From: Hetaerina americana
Lineage: Eukaryota; Arthropoda; Insecta; Odonata; Calopterygidae
Length of the DNA stretch: 64,000 bases
Direction of reading: 5' to 3'
Assembly: GCA_022747635.1 (NCBI GenBank)
Contig: JAKTNV010000027.1
Span: 1,095,501-1,159,500, forward strand
The notes under the pieces are model-generated. The model saw only the letters and a program-made list of their open reading frames with translations. It had not been told where the DNA came from and did not search any database. Position numbers and translations under genes: made by a program. Of this stretch, positions 43,319 through 53,639 are shown piece by piece (positions within the stretch are counted from its first letter, which is position 1; every line of letters starts with the position of its first letter).

Positions 43319-43625
43319 GCAGTAGTAGTAGTAGTATATAGGGGAGGTGACCGACAGCTGAGGTCATTTGCGCCATTTGGGATGGAGAGGAAAGGAGGAA
43401 GGGTGGAGAGAAACCCGGCGTCGGCATTAGCCTACTCTTTACGAAAGGCGCCAAGAGGTCACACAATTTAACGTCCCATCCGACGGACGGCGTACTCACT
43501 CAAAGTGCTCTCCACAAAGCACCTCAAGTAGGGATTGGGATACCACTGAAAAAAAACTAAACTTTGAACTCAGGCCCTCTCGGTGGGAAACCTGTACTTT
43601 AGCCACTGCATTATCCCTATTCCCT
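43319..43625 (-). mobile_element. SINE-1 copy, full length
   Basis: From the low end: AGTAGTAGTAGT tail, body (CGGCGTCGGCATTAGCCTAC, GTCCCATCCGACGGACGGCG), linker and a tRNA-like head on minus with ATGCAGTGGCTAA and B-box-like GAGTTCAAAG. It has one head, unlike 21969-22371. Confidence 0.85.
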
Positions 43626-43802
43626 TAGGCATGCGTAGTAGATCAGCGCGGGGCAACTGAAACGATAGTTAATCAATTTTGAATGAATTTAAGAAAATCA
43701 CGAATATTTCCATTGCATACCCATTATTAATTTCCATTTATAAGTCAAACCACGTTACTGATGGTGCAAAATGCGTATGCTAGAATCATTTATGTCTAAA
43801 TG
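43626..43802. other. unassigned spacer
   Basis: Nothing recognised. Confidence 0.35.
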
Positions 43803-43862
43803 ATAACCTACGGATCACCGATAGGGTGTACGGCAGGGGGTGATTCCACCACAGGCATGGAC
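43803..43862 (-). mobile_element. LINE-D-like tail hairpin fragment
   Basis: GATCACCGATAGGGTGTACG then GCAGGGGGTG matches the LINE-D tail. Confidence 0.45.
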
Positions 43863-44002
43863 AATAGCGCTTAAAGGTAGCTTAAATAGACTAATCATCG
43901 TTATTAGCAGGGCAGAATAGATTTGTTTATGATGGACGCAGGCGTTGTTGACCCTGTCCTGTATAACGCGACATTGCATGTACTTAAACTCCACAGTAGT
44001 TT

Positions 44003-44163
44003 AGTTAAAAAGGTATTTGCATGAATGTATACGCCAGTGTGGGTGTAGGTTTGCATGAATTTATTTGGTTTTGCATGTTGTTTTATTCTCTTTTACGGGT
44101 GGTGATCCAAGAACCCCTGCCACACGCCCCGGCTGTAGGTTGTGGGGTATTGTGTAGATGTTC
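44003..44163 (+). mobile_element. LINE-B 3' end (truncated)
   Basis: GCATGAATGTATACGCCAGT, CTCTTTTACGGGTGGTGATC, a degraded hairpin and TATTGTGTAGATG. Confidence 0.75.
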
Positions 44164-44920
44164 TACACATAAAAATTACTCTTCTTCAGTTGCGTATGGA
44201 ACTGCTAAATAATGACAATAATGGATATATTTAATTTTTTGCACCTATTTATGCTCACTGCGTTCTCAAAGTTCAAATACTTTTTCTTGCACACAAAAGG
44301 GGCCACTGGTTGATTAATGGGGATTCATTTTTACGATGAGTAAAATAGCAAAAATATTTTTATTTACTTAACTGATTTGCGCGCCGGCTATCCCATCACA
44401 TGAGGAATCATCGAGTTAAGCAAAATATACATTGAAAGCAATTCTGCGATTGTAACAACCTTAAACAAAAAAAATAAAAAAAATGTAAACCTAGAATTTG
44501 AAATCACTTGTTTGAAGTAATACCCTGAATATGCATTAAGTGTTGAGTGAGTGAGCACCATCCTCCATCGCCGTTGAAAATCAAGAAAAACTACTAGAAA
44601 CGACGTTTCATTGGCCGTTTGGATAGCTGAGGGTTTTGCTATTGACCGTAAGATTCAAAGCTTTGTCATATATCAAGCAACACGATCCGTTTGATATTTT
44701 TGTCCGGCAGAACTTCTGGGCGATCCGCAGACGCCACAGAGCAGCTGGATGCCCTCCTTGGTGGTGAGCGCCCGGATTCGACGCTCCTTGGGCACACACT
44801 GAACGTCACGCGAGATGTATTATCAGGGATCCATGAAAATAGAACCCAACTCATAGTTAGCTAGGTAATCACCAAGACCTCGGTTACAAATTACTTGTTG
44901 GTGCTACCTAGGGCAACAGC
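44164..44920. other. unassigned region
   Basis: Frames of about 60 codons at 44608-44854 on minus overlap each other. Nothing recognised. Confidence 0.4.
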
Positions 44921-44934
44921 AATAGATATGTTTC

Positions 44935-45735
44935 GTGGTATACAGGGAAATAAGGTGCCAACTAGATCGCGAGCTACTCTCTAAAGACTCGGAACGGTGC
45001 AAGAAATGGGGATTAATGCTTAATATAGACAAATGCGCATTTTTGAAATTTTGGAAGAAAGGTGGAGGGGAACAGGACATAAACTACGAAATAGAGGGAA
45101 GAAGTATTTGGGATCCTTGGGAAAAAATTTGGCAAAAAGTATTACATAAAATCCAGGGAAAATCCGCTAGATTCGTTAAAAATTGTTATGATAAGAACAC
45201 AAGTGTGACAGGTCTCTTAAGGGATTTGGGCTGGGAACCACTTGAAGTATGGAGAGAACAAGCGAGGCTTAGACTTTTAGAAAGGTTCAGAACAAACGAG
45301 TTTAACTATCACATTGAAGGAATTATAATGGCCCCAAACTACTTAAATAGATCAGACCACAAAGATAAAATAAGGGAGATATATTCCAGTACAGATAGAT
45401 ACAAATACTCATTCTTTCCCCGAGTAATCATAAATCATAAAAGCAAGAAACCGAAGTAATTTTAGAAATATTAAAGACATTTGATTTACAAGTCAGAGCA
45501 AGATTAAACATTGCAAAGATATCATGTATATATGTTGGTGCATGTGTATGTTAGTTGATAGTTTATGTATTGTATTTGTACTTGTGTGGGTGTAAGTGTT
45601 ATTGCATGAATGTATGCCATATTTTTTTGTGGATGTATAAATTTACGGCTTTTTCATGCGGTTATATTTTCTTTCTTAATTACGAGTGGTCCCACCACAC
45701 GCCCTTACGGCGGATTTCGGGGTATTAAGTAGAAA
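44935..45735 (+). mobile_element. LINE-B copy with 174-codon RT C-terminal frame
   Basis: The open frame 44935-45459 starts just after the catalytic FADD region (KKWGLMLNIDKCAFLKFWKK), skips part of the thumb by an in-frame deletion (GRSIWDPWEKIWQKVLHKIQ) and continues GKSARFVKNCYDKNTSVTGL, LLERFRTNEFNYHIEGIIMA and DRYKYSFFPRVI to a stop. The LINE-B UTR follows (45460-45700) and the hairpin tail is degraded (CCACACGCCCTTACGGCGG). It is the cleanest LINE-B coding piece. Truncation removes the catalytic residues, so it cannot be active. Confidence 0.85.
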
Positions 45736-46045
45736 TAGATGAAATGATTTTAATTCCAATAATAAGGCCCCCGAGGAATTTTTCCCTTTACTTTGTCGTG
45801 TTTACTTTTACCTTGAATTAATCTGTAACAAATCCCCGGGATTTTCTCTCAGTCGTAACCGCTTTGATAAATTACTTTTCGCTCACATTGCGTGATGGTC
45901 AGTCTCTCTTGTGGTCGTCCCAGGGAGACATTGAGAGTGTTTTAATACCAATGTGGGATGCAACGCTTTACCTGTCCGTTGCTATCCATCAACATCTGGT
46001 TCCCTGTACCCGTCGCAGGACAATTTCTTACCTTGTCTTTAGCAT
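45736..46045. other. unassigned spacer
   Basis: Nothing recognised. Confidence 0.35.
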
Positions 46046-46385
46046 CCCCAAATAAGTAACCTGCCTCAAATTTAAGCAGGGAATTTAACCTGCATTTAAG
46101 CCTACGGTCAACTAGTTGCTCCCCATCCTAATTCTTCCGATAGTGCCTTGACACTTCTAACTTGTTCATAAACACTTTTCACAAACCTAACTGCACCACG
46201 TTGCACTCGGTCTACTTCCGAAATTAAGCATACTTCATGAGGATCCCATACACTTGCAGCATACTCAAGGTGGGGCCTAAATAACGTGAAATAACAAAGC
46301 TCCTTCTCATCACAATTCCCAAGTATCCTTTGCTTGAATCCTAACCTTTTTTTTCGAATATTGCTCGTGGGATGGTGCATAGATT
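46046..46385 (-). mobile_element. LINE-A RT C-terminal fragment
   Basis: The minus frame (46108-46380) reads KRLGFKQRILGNCDEKELCY, RPHLEYAASVWDPHEVCLIS and VDRVQRGAVRFVKSVYEQV, the conserved thumb and C-terminal block. No UTR is attached. Confidence 0.8.
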
Positions 46386-46394
46386 TAGAGATCC

Positions 46395-46890
46395 TCAGCA
46401 GATGAGACAGAAGCGTTAATGCTCTCCAGGCATCTTAGCCACTGAGTCGGCCTTTTCGTTTCTTATTAATTTCACGTGCCCACGAACGAGATGTTACTCC
46501 CTTCTTATCAAGGGATAATACGGAGGCCTGAATATTGTAGGCGATAGGCTGGGTCGCGTCAAGGCCGATAGTACAGTACATGATATCTGAAGAGTGCATG
46601 CAATAAAAGAGGCATTATTGCATGCGATACCACTTGGAAGGATGCTAATGGCCAATAGCCCCATCGTACGTATAGCCACTGCAGGGCGGTGTGTCAAGCT
46701 GATTTGGTCCCTGGTTCCATTACGGCTACGGCAAATGATACAGCCGTCAGTCCTAATGGGAGTACATGTAATGCTTCCCTGGGATCTACTTGGATTATGC
46801 CGGTATTTAATAATGCATGGTAAAGAATTTGAGGGATGCAGAAAGTTTGAAAGCAAATATGATTGGTGCATGGAGGCTTCTTAGGATACA
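46395..46890 (-). mobile_element. LINE RNase H domain remnant
   Basis: Near 46490-46420 the minus strand encodes VRGHVKLIRNEKADSVAKMP, the C-terminal RNase H box (GHV..xGNExADSxAK). Upstream, IAYNIQASVLSLDKKGV and RTDGCIICRSR in shifted frames fit the middle and the first catalytic Asp (TDG). RNase H occurs in I-, R1- and Loa-type LINEs, a different lineage from LINE-A to E as seen here. The frame has several shifts. Confidence 0.55.
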
Positions 46891-46959
46891 CTTAGGGTAA
46901 ACGACATGTAACGTAAAACTACGTTCGATAAAAAGTGATCAAAATTGGTGCAAAGAAGT

Positions 46960-47188
46960 CGAAATCGACATAAATACCCGGCGATCCACCAAAAAGTGTG
47001 TGGCAGGGCGTGCGAGCATTAGGTGGGAAGGTTAAGTGATAAGGGAGGACATGCGAGAGGAAGAGGAAAGGTAAAAATATTCAGTAAAAAACTATCAAAT
47101 AACGTGAAAATTTGTAATATACATGTTGGAGGAAGACTTAGTTCAAAAGAAGGGTTAATTCACCTAAAAAATTAGTTATTTGTCATGC
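46960..47188 (-). mobile_element. LINE-C 3' UTR copy
   Basis: ACATAAATACCCGGCGATCC, GTGTGTGGCAGGGCGTGCGA, GATAAGGGAGGACATGCGAG and AAAAAATTAGTTATTTG. Confidence 0.68.
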
Positions 47189-47354
47189 GAAAATTTTGTT
47201 AAAATTTATTGTTCGACATGTTAAGGGAAAGTCGGTGGGAAAGTAGAACAAAATTGATTGAACACATTTCGAGGCACAATGGTTTTGTTAGAAACAATAA
47301 AGGAAAATTGAAGAGAAGACCACACGAGGAATATGGGGAGAAAAGTACATACAG

Positions 47355-48052
47355 TTCTTCACGTTAGTTAGGCCCCATCTTGAGTACGCTGCGAGTGAAT
47401 GGGATCCTCACGAAGTAGGTTTCATTTTGGAACTAGATCGAGTGCAACGAAGAGAGCAGCTAGGTTGGTGAAAAGTTGTTTTGAACAAGTTTGTAGCAGT
47501 GCCACGACACTATTGGAAGAATTAGAATGGGAGCAACTAGTTAACCGTAGGCTTAAATACAGGTTAAATTTACAGCGTAAATTTGAGCCAGGTTACTGCT
47601 CTGAGGATGTTAAATAGACATATTACAGGCCCCCATATGGTAGATAAAATCACCAACGTAAAATCAGGGTGGTTATTGTAGAACGAATATATTTAAAATG
47701 TCGTTTTTTCCGCGTACTATTAGAGATAAAAATAAATAAGACCGCAATCGCGTAGGAGATAATTAGAATTGGCAAGTTCATACATTTTTTCAATATTCTG
47801 GATGTTATATTTTATTATACCTCCATCTATTTCAATGTTCTACAGTATGATTTTAATATACGTATCCTATGATTGAATATTATAGCATGTAAGTACTTTC
47901 TTTTGTGCGATTAAAATTATTCGAGTGCATGATCAAACTAATTTTTATGTTTAGCGGTGGCACAATTGCGATTGTGCATGAATGTTTGGTGACCTCACAC
48001 CCCCTGCCATTAGCCCTTGCGTCGACTGGCGGAGTATTGTGTAAATGTACAC
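47355..48052 (+). mobile_element. LINE-A 3' end with RT C-terminus
   Basis: It encodes remnants of RPHLEYAAS, WDPHEVGFILELDRVQRR, LLEELEWEQLVNRRLKYRLN and the extreme C-terminus (KMSFFPRTIRDKNK-like), then the LINE-A UTR and a degraded hairpin (CCCCCTGCCATTAGCCCTTG) with TATTGTGTAAATGTA. Confidence 0.85.
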
Positions 48053-48479
48053 AGGAGATGAATTAAAAAGGACGATAAACAGAGGCGCTAATAGATTGTG
48101 AAAGAATTAGCTATGGATAGAAGAGAATGGAGGATGGCAGTAAACAATCCTAGGATTGAAATACAAATGATAACGAAAACATGGGTGCGTTCTCATAGAT
48201 GAATTAATCGCAGCATAGTTGGACACCAGTGTTTCTCTGCCAGTGGTCAGTGGCGGCTCCTCGGCGTCCACATTGGTACTGACAACCAGAGATATAATGA
48301 AGGCGTTTTTTACTCGTAGCGGCCTTTATTAAATACGTTTCTCGCGAAACGCATGTAATTGCAATCGCACAGGTGAGTAAACGAATGAGCCATGGTGAAA
48401 CCTACCCACCACGTGTCAAATACTAGTCAGAGAGTACTATGAGCATGACATAGTACCAGCATAGATGGATTGTATAAAA
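48053..48479. other. unassigned spacer
   Basis: Nothing recognised. Confidence 0.4.
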
Positions 48480-48830
48480 AGTATCGGGAAAGGGCTTCTT
48501 CGACGGCACTTAGGGTCCCATGGTGGTGTCCTTTGATGGAGGATCACACTTAAGGAATAGGAAATAGTCAGCTGGTGCCAAGTCGGCACTGGAAGGGGAT
48601 TTGGGAATCGTTACGATGCTGTTGCAGAAGGTCATCGCAGACAGGCTCTTCTGCAAGGTTTAGCAGACACACGACTCTTCCCTTGGTCGCCCGTCAAGAC
48701 CTTCGGGAGGACGAGTTTAGCGCAGATCTTTCGAATCGCCAACTTTTCAGTGATAATGGTGTGCACTGTCGTCTTATCAATGCAAATATACGACCTGCGA
48801 TCATACGCACACTTAACTGACACGGTCTGA
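48480..48830 (-). mobile_element. mariner transposon 9 remnant
   Basis: The minus frame 48632-48823 has SVKCAYDRRSYICIDKTTVH and EKLAIRKICAKLVLPKVLTG, the region between helix-turn-helix and catalytic domain; degraded C-terminal sequence follows toward 48480. The catalytic domain is mostly deleted. Confidence 0.65.
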
Positions 48831-50145
48831 ATTCAAAACTTCAGGTGCACACGTCAGGAAAACATTGTTACCGATACTTTTTTCGTTCACCTTGTTTTAG
48901 TGTGATCTGCACCCTATGTCGATGGCTCAAAAAACGGAAAATGTTTATTATTTTAACTCAGTTAACTTTTAAAAATATTAATATGTCCCCGCCAATTCAG
49001 TCCCAAAGCTTAAAGGTTTGCCGAGGAGATGGACGAAATCGTAGACAGCGGTAATCCTCGTCATCCGGACGTGTTCAGAACGGTTATGACGAGAACAAGT
49101 CTCCGGTCCCTCCTTGAATCTTGCTTTGAAAGATTTCATTCTCCCTTCATGAATATGAAGCATGACTCTCTTCTTCGCAAACCTCCTCCTCCCTCAACTT
49201 CAGCGGGAAGGGCGATGCAAATATGGAAAAACCCCTTCAAACCCACATATCCCCACTCACCCCGTGATATCGTACGCGCGGAGGCCGTTTGTGTTTGGGG
49301 AGAGGGGGAGGAGGAGGAGGAAGAAGGGGGGAAGGGGGCACGGTGCGCTCGTGGCGGTTTGTTTGTTTACGAGGGGGAATGCGGGGGGGGGGAGGGAGCG
49401 GAGGTGGAGGGCGGGAAGAAGGCGCCTATCTCCATTATTATCCCTCCTCGTAAGCGCGGTGGCAAACTCTCAATTATATCCAGTTAATGCGCGCGTGTTT
49501 GCCCCTGGCCGAACGATAAGGTGGGCCAGGGGTAGTGGCGGTGTGCCATGAGTCAACAGGCGGCAAAGTACACAGCGGGCAGCCAGGGGAGCGGCGACCC
49601 ACCGGTCTCTGATCGTGTGCGCAGGCTCGTGTTGCCTGCGTGTCGTGATAAATCACGGCCTAAGAATCCGGATTTATTTTGGGGGCTTAAGATGTTCCCC
49701 TTCTCGTGGTTCAGGTCCTCCGACGCATCCGCCGTGCACCAGCTGTTCTCGCACCCCCCGTCCACTCCAGGCTGAGGTAGAGCAGCGAAGACATGGGGGC
49801 ACCCTCACCAGCAAGGATGCCGCGGGAAATACGAGAAATAAAGACCATCGGATCAAGGGAAGGATATCATTGGCAAGGAACCTCGTCCAATTAAAAAAGT
49901 AAGATTTTTAATTGAATATTCTTACCATCGCACCACACTAATCAACTGCAAGGTTGGTTACGAAGGTGGAGGTCATCTGATGTTGAGTCCTATTTAAGCG
50001 TGCGAAATGAATGCACCGACAGGTTATTCTAAGGGAGGTCATCTCACTATTACCTGTGCCGTCTGCGGTTTCCCAAGAGGATCTGCATCCAATGGAAATC
50101 ACAAAAATCTGAGTAAGCTGCTGGTTTCAATCGGATTTGAATCGA
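48831..50145. other. unassigned region with a GC-rich block
   Basis: 49260-49800 is GC-rich with purine runs (49300-49420) and overlapping frames of up to 152 codons. No domain is recognised. The composition explains the open frames. Confidence 0.4.
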
Positions 50146-50147
50146 GG

Positions 50148-50680
50148 AGCTTGGGAGAAAGTTTGGCAAAAAGAATTAGATAAAGTCCCGAGAAAATCCG
50201 CGAGATTCGTCGAAAATTTTTACCGTAAGAAGACGAGTGTGACAAACCTTTTAGAGGAATTAGGCTGGGAGACACTTGAGATATGAAGAAAACAAGCGAG
50301 ACTTTTAAGAAAGATTCAGAACAAACGAGTTTAACAATGAAGCTAAAGGAATTATAATAGCCCCACACTACTTCATCAGACCACAAAGATAAAATAAGGG
50401 AGATAGATTCCAGTACAGATAGATACAAATACTCATTCTTTCCTCGGACTATCAGGAATCATAATAATAAGAAACCAAAGTTATTATAGAGCATTGACGA
50501 CATTAGATTTACAAATCAGGACAAGATTAAACGTTGCGTAGACTCAAGGTATATTCATAGGTGCATTTGAATGCTAGTTGATGGCTTATGTATTTGCATG
50601 TGTGTAAGTTATGGAGGTTTTTGCATGAAGATATAACATCTTTGTGGTTGTAGATTGACATGGTTTTTATGGCTACAAAT
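50148..50680 (+). mobile_element. LINE-B 3' end, lacks the tail
   Basis: It encodes degraded AWEKVWQKELDKVPRKSARF, then SDHKDKIREIDSSTDRYKYS, followed by the LINE-B UTR up to about 50680. The terminal hairpin is missing, so the 3' end was lost after insertion. Confidence 0.8.
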
Positions 50681-51704
50681 TTTAAACTTTCAACAAATAT
50701 AAAATCCAGTCGAATCTGCGAAGTTAAATCTTCCCTCATTTACTATGAAAGTCTTCCGAGTTAACGCCTGAGACAGTGACTTATATATAATGCAGTGAAT
50801 GGATATGCAACACCCCCGAAAACAAGTGAAAATCTCGTAGAATGCGATGACCATGAAGGATTTCTATCACTCACTTTGGATAGTGATGATGACTTCATAT
50901 TGTTTTTATTCATTCGGGGTAGTTTTATGATTTTTTTCTTCAATTATCCGCGAGAGAATCAATTCCATGAGCTATGAAGTTTCCCTACCGATTCGAATGA
51001 AATTTTGGGGAAAGGAATACAAAAATGCGAGGGAAGGAACGTTCAAGATTGGAAGAGCACAGCAATGGAAATCAAGTGTCCTTGGGTTTGGAACAACGAC
51101 GTGTGAAATCTTCTGCCGTTTCATCTCGAATGGACCAGCGTCCCTGCAGGCTGCGTCACCGCTTCAGGTCTCTCCTCGAGTTAAAAAAGCTCTCCATTCA
51201 TAGAGTACATTCGATGCTCTCCATCTTGTGGCGAGAGATAGCCTCTCCAAAGAAGAGATTAGATTCGGTCCATCCCAAATATTTTCCCTTGATATATACC
51301 TCTTCTTTCGTAATTCGTTCTCCAAACTACCCCATGCAACACCCCTCTCGCATTGTTCTACAGTCAGTCGTAATGACCGTCCTCTTCAGGAAATCCATTC
51401 TTCCATCCTAAACACTTGCCGTGAGAGATCGGACGAAATTATGCCGAGGCACCTGCAATTCATTCGAGGACTGCCCTGAGATATCAAATGGTGGCAGCAC
51501 TTGATTGCACCCCCCCTGTTGCGCTTAGTTGACCCTAGTCATCGATGGACAAGTGGGGGAATCCGCGATCAACATAACAACGTCCGTGGCATAGACAGGT
51601 TTCGAGCATTTGACGTTCGGTGACAGCCAGTGGAGGTTTTGATCGACAAGGGTGACTCGAAATTTTGAATATTCGTGAGGTCACGGCCAAGAGTAAATGT
51701 TTAC
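50681..51704. other. unassigned region
   Basis: Frames of 60-128 codons (50795-51479) are open but overlap and have no recognisable domain. Confidence 0.4.
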
Positions 51705-51714
51705 AACAGGGTCA

Positions 51715-52187
51715 CCGCCGAAAAAACAACACACCGTAGAGCAGTTAGGTTTGTGAAAAGTTGTTATGAACAAGGTAGCAGTGTCACGAAACTATTGGAA
51801 GAATTGGGATGGGAGCCACTAGTTGACCGTAGGTTTAAATACAGTTTAAATTTAATGCGTACATTTGAGGCAGGTTAAATCTGAGGATGTTAAATAGACA
51901 TATTACAGGCGCCGACTTACTATGTTATATCAGATCACCAACTAAAAATCCGGGAGGTTTATTGTAGGTCGGATGGATTTAAAAAGTCGTTTTTTCCTCG
52001 AACCACCAGAGATCAAAATAGATATGACAGCAATCGCGTGGGAGATTATTAGAATTGATAGTGTATGCATATATTTTGTCCTTATTCATGTATGCTATTA
52101 TTTATTAATTAATAGACTTATCATTTTAACAGTTCTGCAGCATAATTTGAATATACGTATCCTGTGAATGAATATTGTTGCATTCCT
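51715..52187 (+). mobile_element. LINE-A 3' end with RT C-terminus, tail missing
   Basis: It encodes RRAVRFVKSCYEQGSSVTKL, LEELGWEPLVDRRFKYSLN, then the degraded C-terminus and LINE-A UTR to GAATATTGTTGCAT, where it stops without a hairpin. Confidence 0.82.
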
Positions 52188-52469
52188 GGCCCTTCCTCGT
52201 TTCTCCCCTCTATCGCAGTCTTCAGCATCCATCTCCCGATCAAAATTCACTGCATCCGTTTTTCCTGTCCCCTTTGGATATCTCCCAACAATCACCTAAT
52301 TTTCCTCATGGATATAAAAAATTATTGGTCATTCGTTAGAAAAATAATTCGACCTAGACTTAAAATATATTTTGAAATAATTGACGAAAATGTATGGTCA
52401 ATATGACAAGGATAACAGTATTGCTTGCTCTGCCTTGTCTATTTTTAAGATTCCCTTTCCATCCCTCGT
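52188..52469. other. unassigned spacer
   Basis: Nothing recognised. Confidence 0.35.
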
Positions 52470-52790
52470 CTCTCTCCGTGGGGGGACCCTCCCGCTACCT
52501 GTGGCGTTGGGTCGCATTCCCTACCTCAGTCCTCGGGGAGGAGACCGTTGTATGTTACATCTCAATGTGGTAGTGGAATTTCTCCATCTTACTTTTCAAA
52601 TACGAGCTTGCACGTTATAGCATACATCTCTTACTGCATCCTCAGGTGCAATTATTTGTTCGATGATAGTATATATATTTGCACGCGTGTAGAATAAAAG
52701 AATTTTCGCATGAATGTATACGCCCCTGTGGGTATAGGTTTGCATGCATGCGTTTATTTTACATGTGGTTTTGTTCATTTTTACAGGTGC
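52470..52790 (+). mobile_element. LINE-B2 variant, tail missing
   Basis: A noncoding upstream part (CCCTCCCGCTACCTGTGGCG, GGGGAGGAGACCGTT) leads into a LINE-B-like UTR (TTTCGCATGAATGTATACGC, ATGTGGTTTTGTTC). The whole order recurs in complement at 63645-63995, so this is a separate subfamily. Confidence 0.65.
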
Positions 52791-53120
52791 TGTCGTGGCT
52801 CGTCTGTGAGATGGCATTGTACCCATCGTGCACAGATTTTACGGTATCCCAATTGTTCGATAAGTAAGCCAACACGTTCCTTGGATGTCCTAATATGGTT
52901 TGCTATACGCTTTTCAGTGATTCCCCGGTCAATTTTAATAACCGCCGTAAATTTTCGTTAACACCTTGACGTGTCTTTTTGGTTGAGGAAAAAAATAAAA
53001 ATAGTAAGGCGCAAGATCGGGGGAATATGGAGGGCGTGGAATCGGTTCAAATTTAACGTTTCGGTGAGCCTCTCCAGTTGCGCGCGAGGTGTGTGGACGA
53101 ACGCTGCCATGTTCCAAGAT
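52790..53120 (-). mobile_element. mariner transposon 10 remnant, rearranged
   Basis: The minus strand encodes PIPRPPYSPDLAPYYFYFFP (third-Asp block, Asp changed to Tyr) at about 53040-52985 and, further downstream, ITEKRIANHIRTSKERVGLL and LGYRKICARWVQCHLTDEPR (the block that normally precedes the catalytic domain) at 52920-52790. The order is reversed relative to an intact mariner. Confidence 0.68.
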
Positions 53121-53124
53121 TATT

Positions 53125-53630
53125 GTAATGCTTCCGCTTCCATACTTCCGCTTATCAGAATACGCTGGATGAATGTAAAGTAAGCCAAATGCATTAGTAT
53201 AGTTTGATTTCCATCCTAGGGTGAATTATTTGCGAACAAGATTGATTTAGATTTTTAAGAGACTATCACCTAAATAATCTTGGCTAAAATATTGTGATTT
53301 ACGAGAGGATACGAGAAGGAGAAGAACCAAATGTGGTAATTGAGTTTGGATTCTCATTAAGGCACATGGAGCGGTTGCCATGAGTCATGAAATGCTCTCC
53401 AGGCTCCCCAGCTTCTCTCTCCGCAGAATGCTCGCATTTGGTCGCTCTGTGCTGTTTTCACAGTTCGCATTGCATTTTTTCCCCGTACTCTAATGTGCAC
53501 TTCGCTGTTGAGGAGCCTCAGATTGATGTAACTGAAAATAAATACGAAAAAGATGTCGCTTGGAGATTTTCGCTTCGTCTTAGCGGTAGCGTCAATGTAT
53601 GTTTGTTAGCGTACATAAAACCGAAAAACA
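53125..53630. other. unassigned spacer
   Basis: Nothing recognised; the last 60 bp may belong to the LINE that follows. Confidence 0.35.
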
Positions 53631-53639
53631 AAAAGTAAA

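Noticed and set aside
49029..49551. Frames of 129-152 codons with Glu/Gly runs
   Set aside because: They follow purine-rich low-complexity DNA; no domain or conserved pattern.
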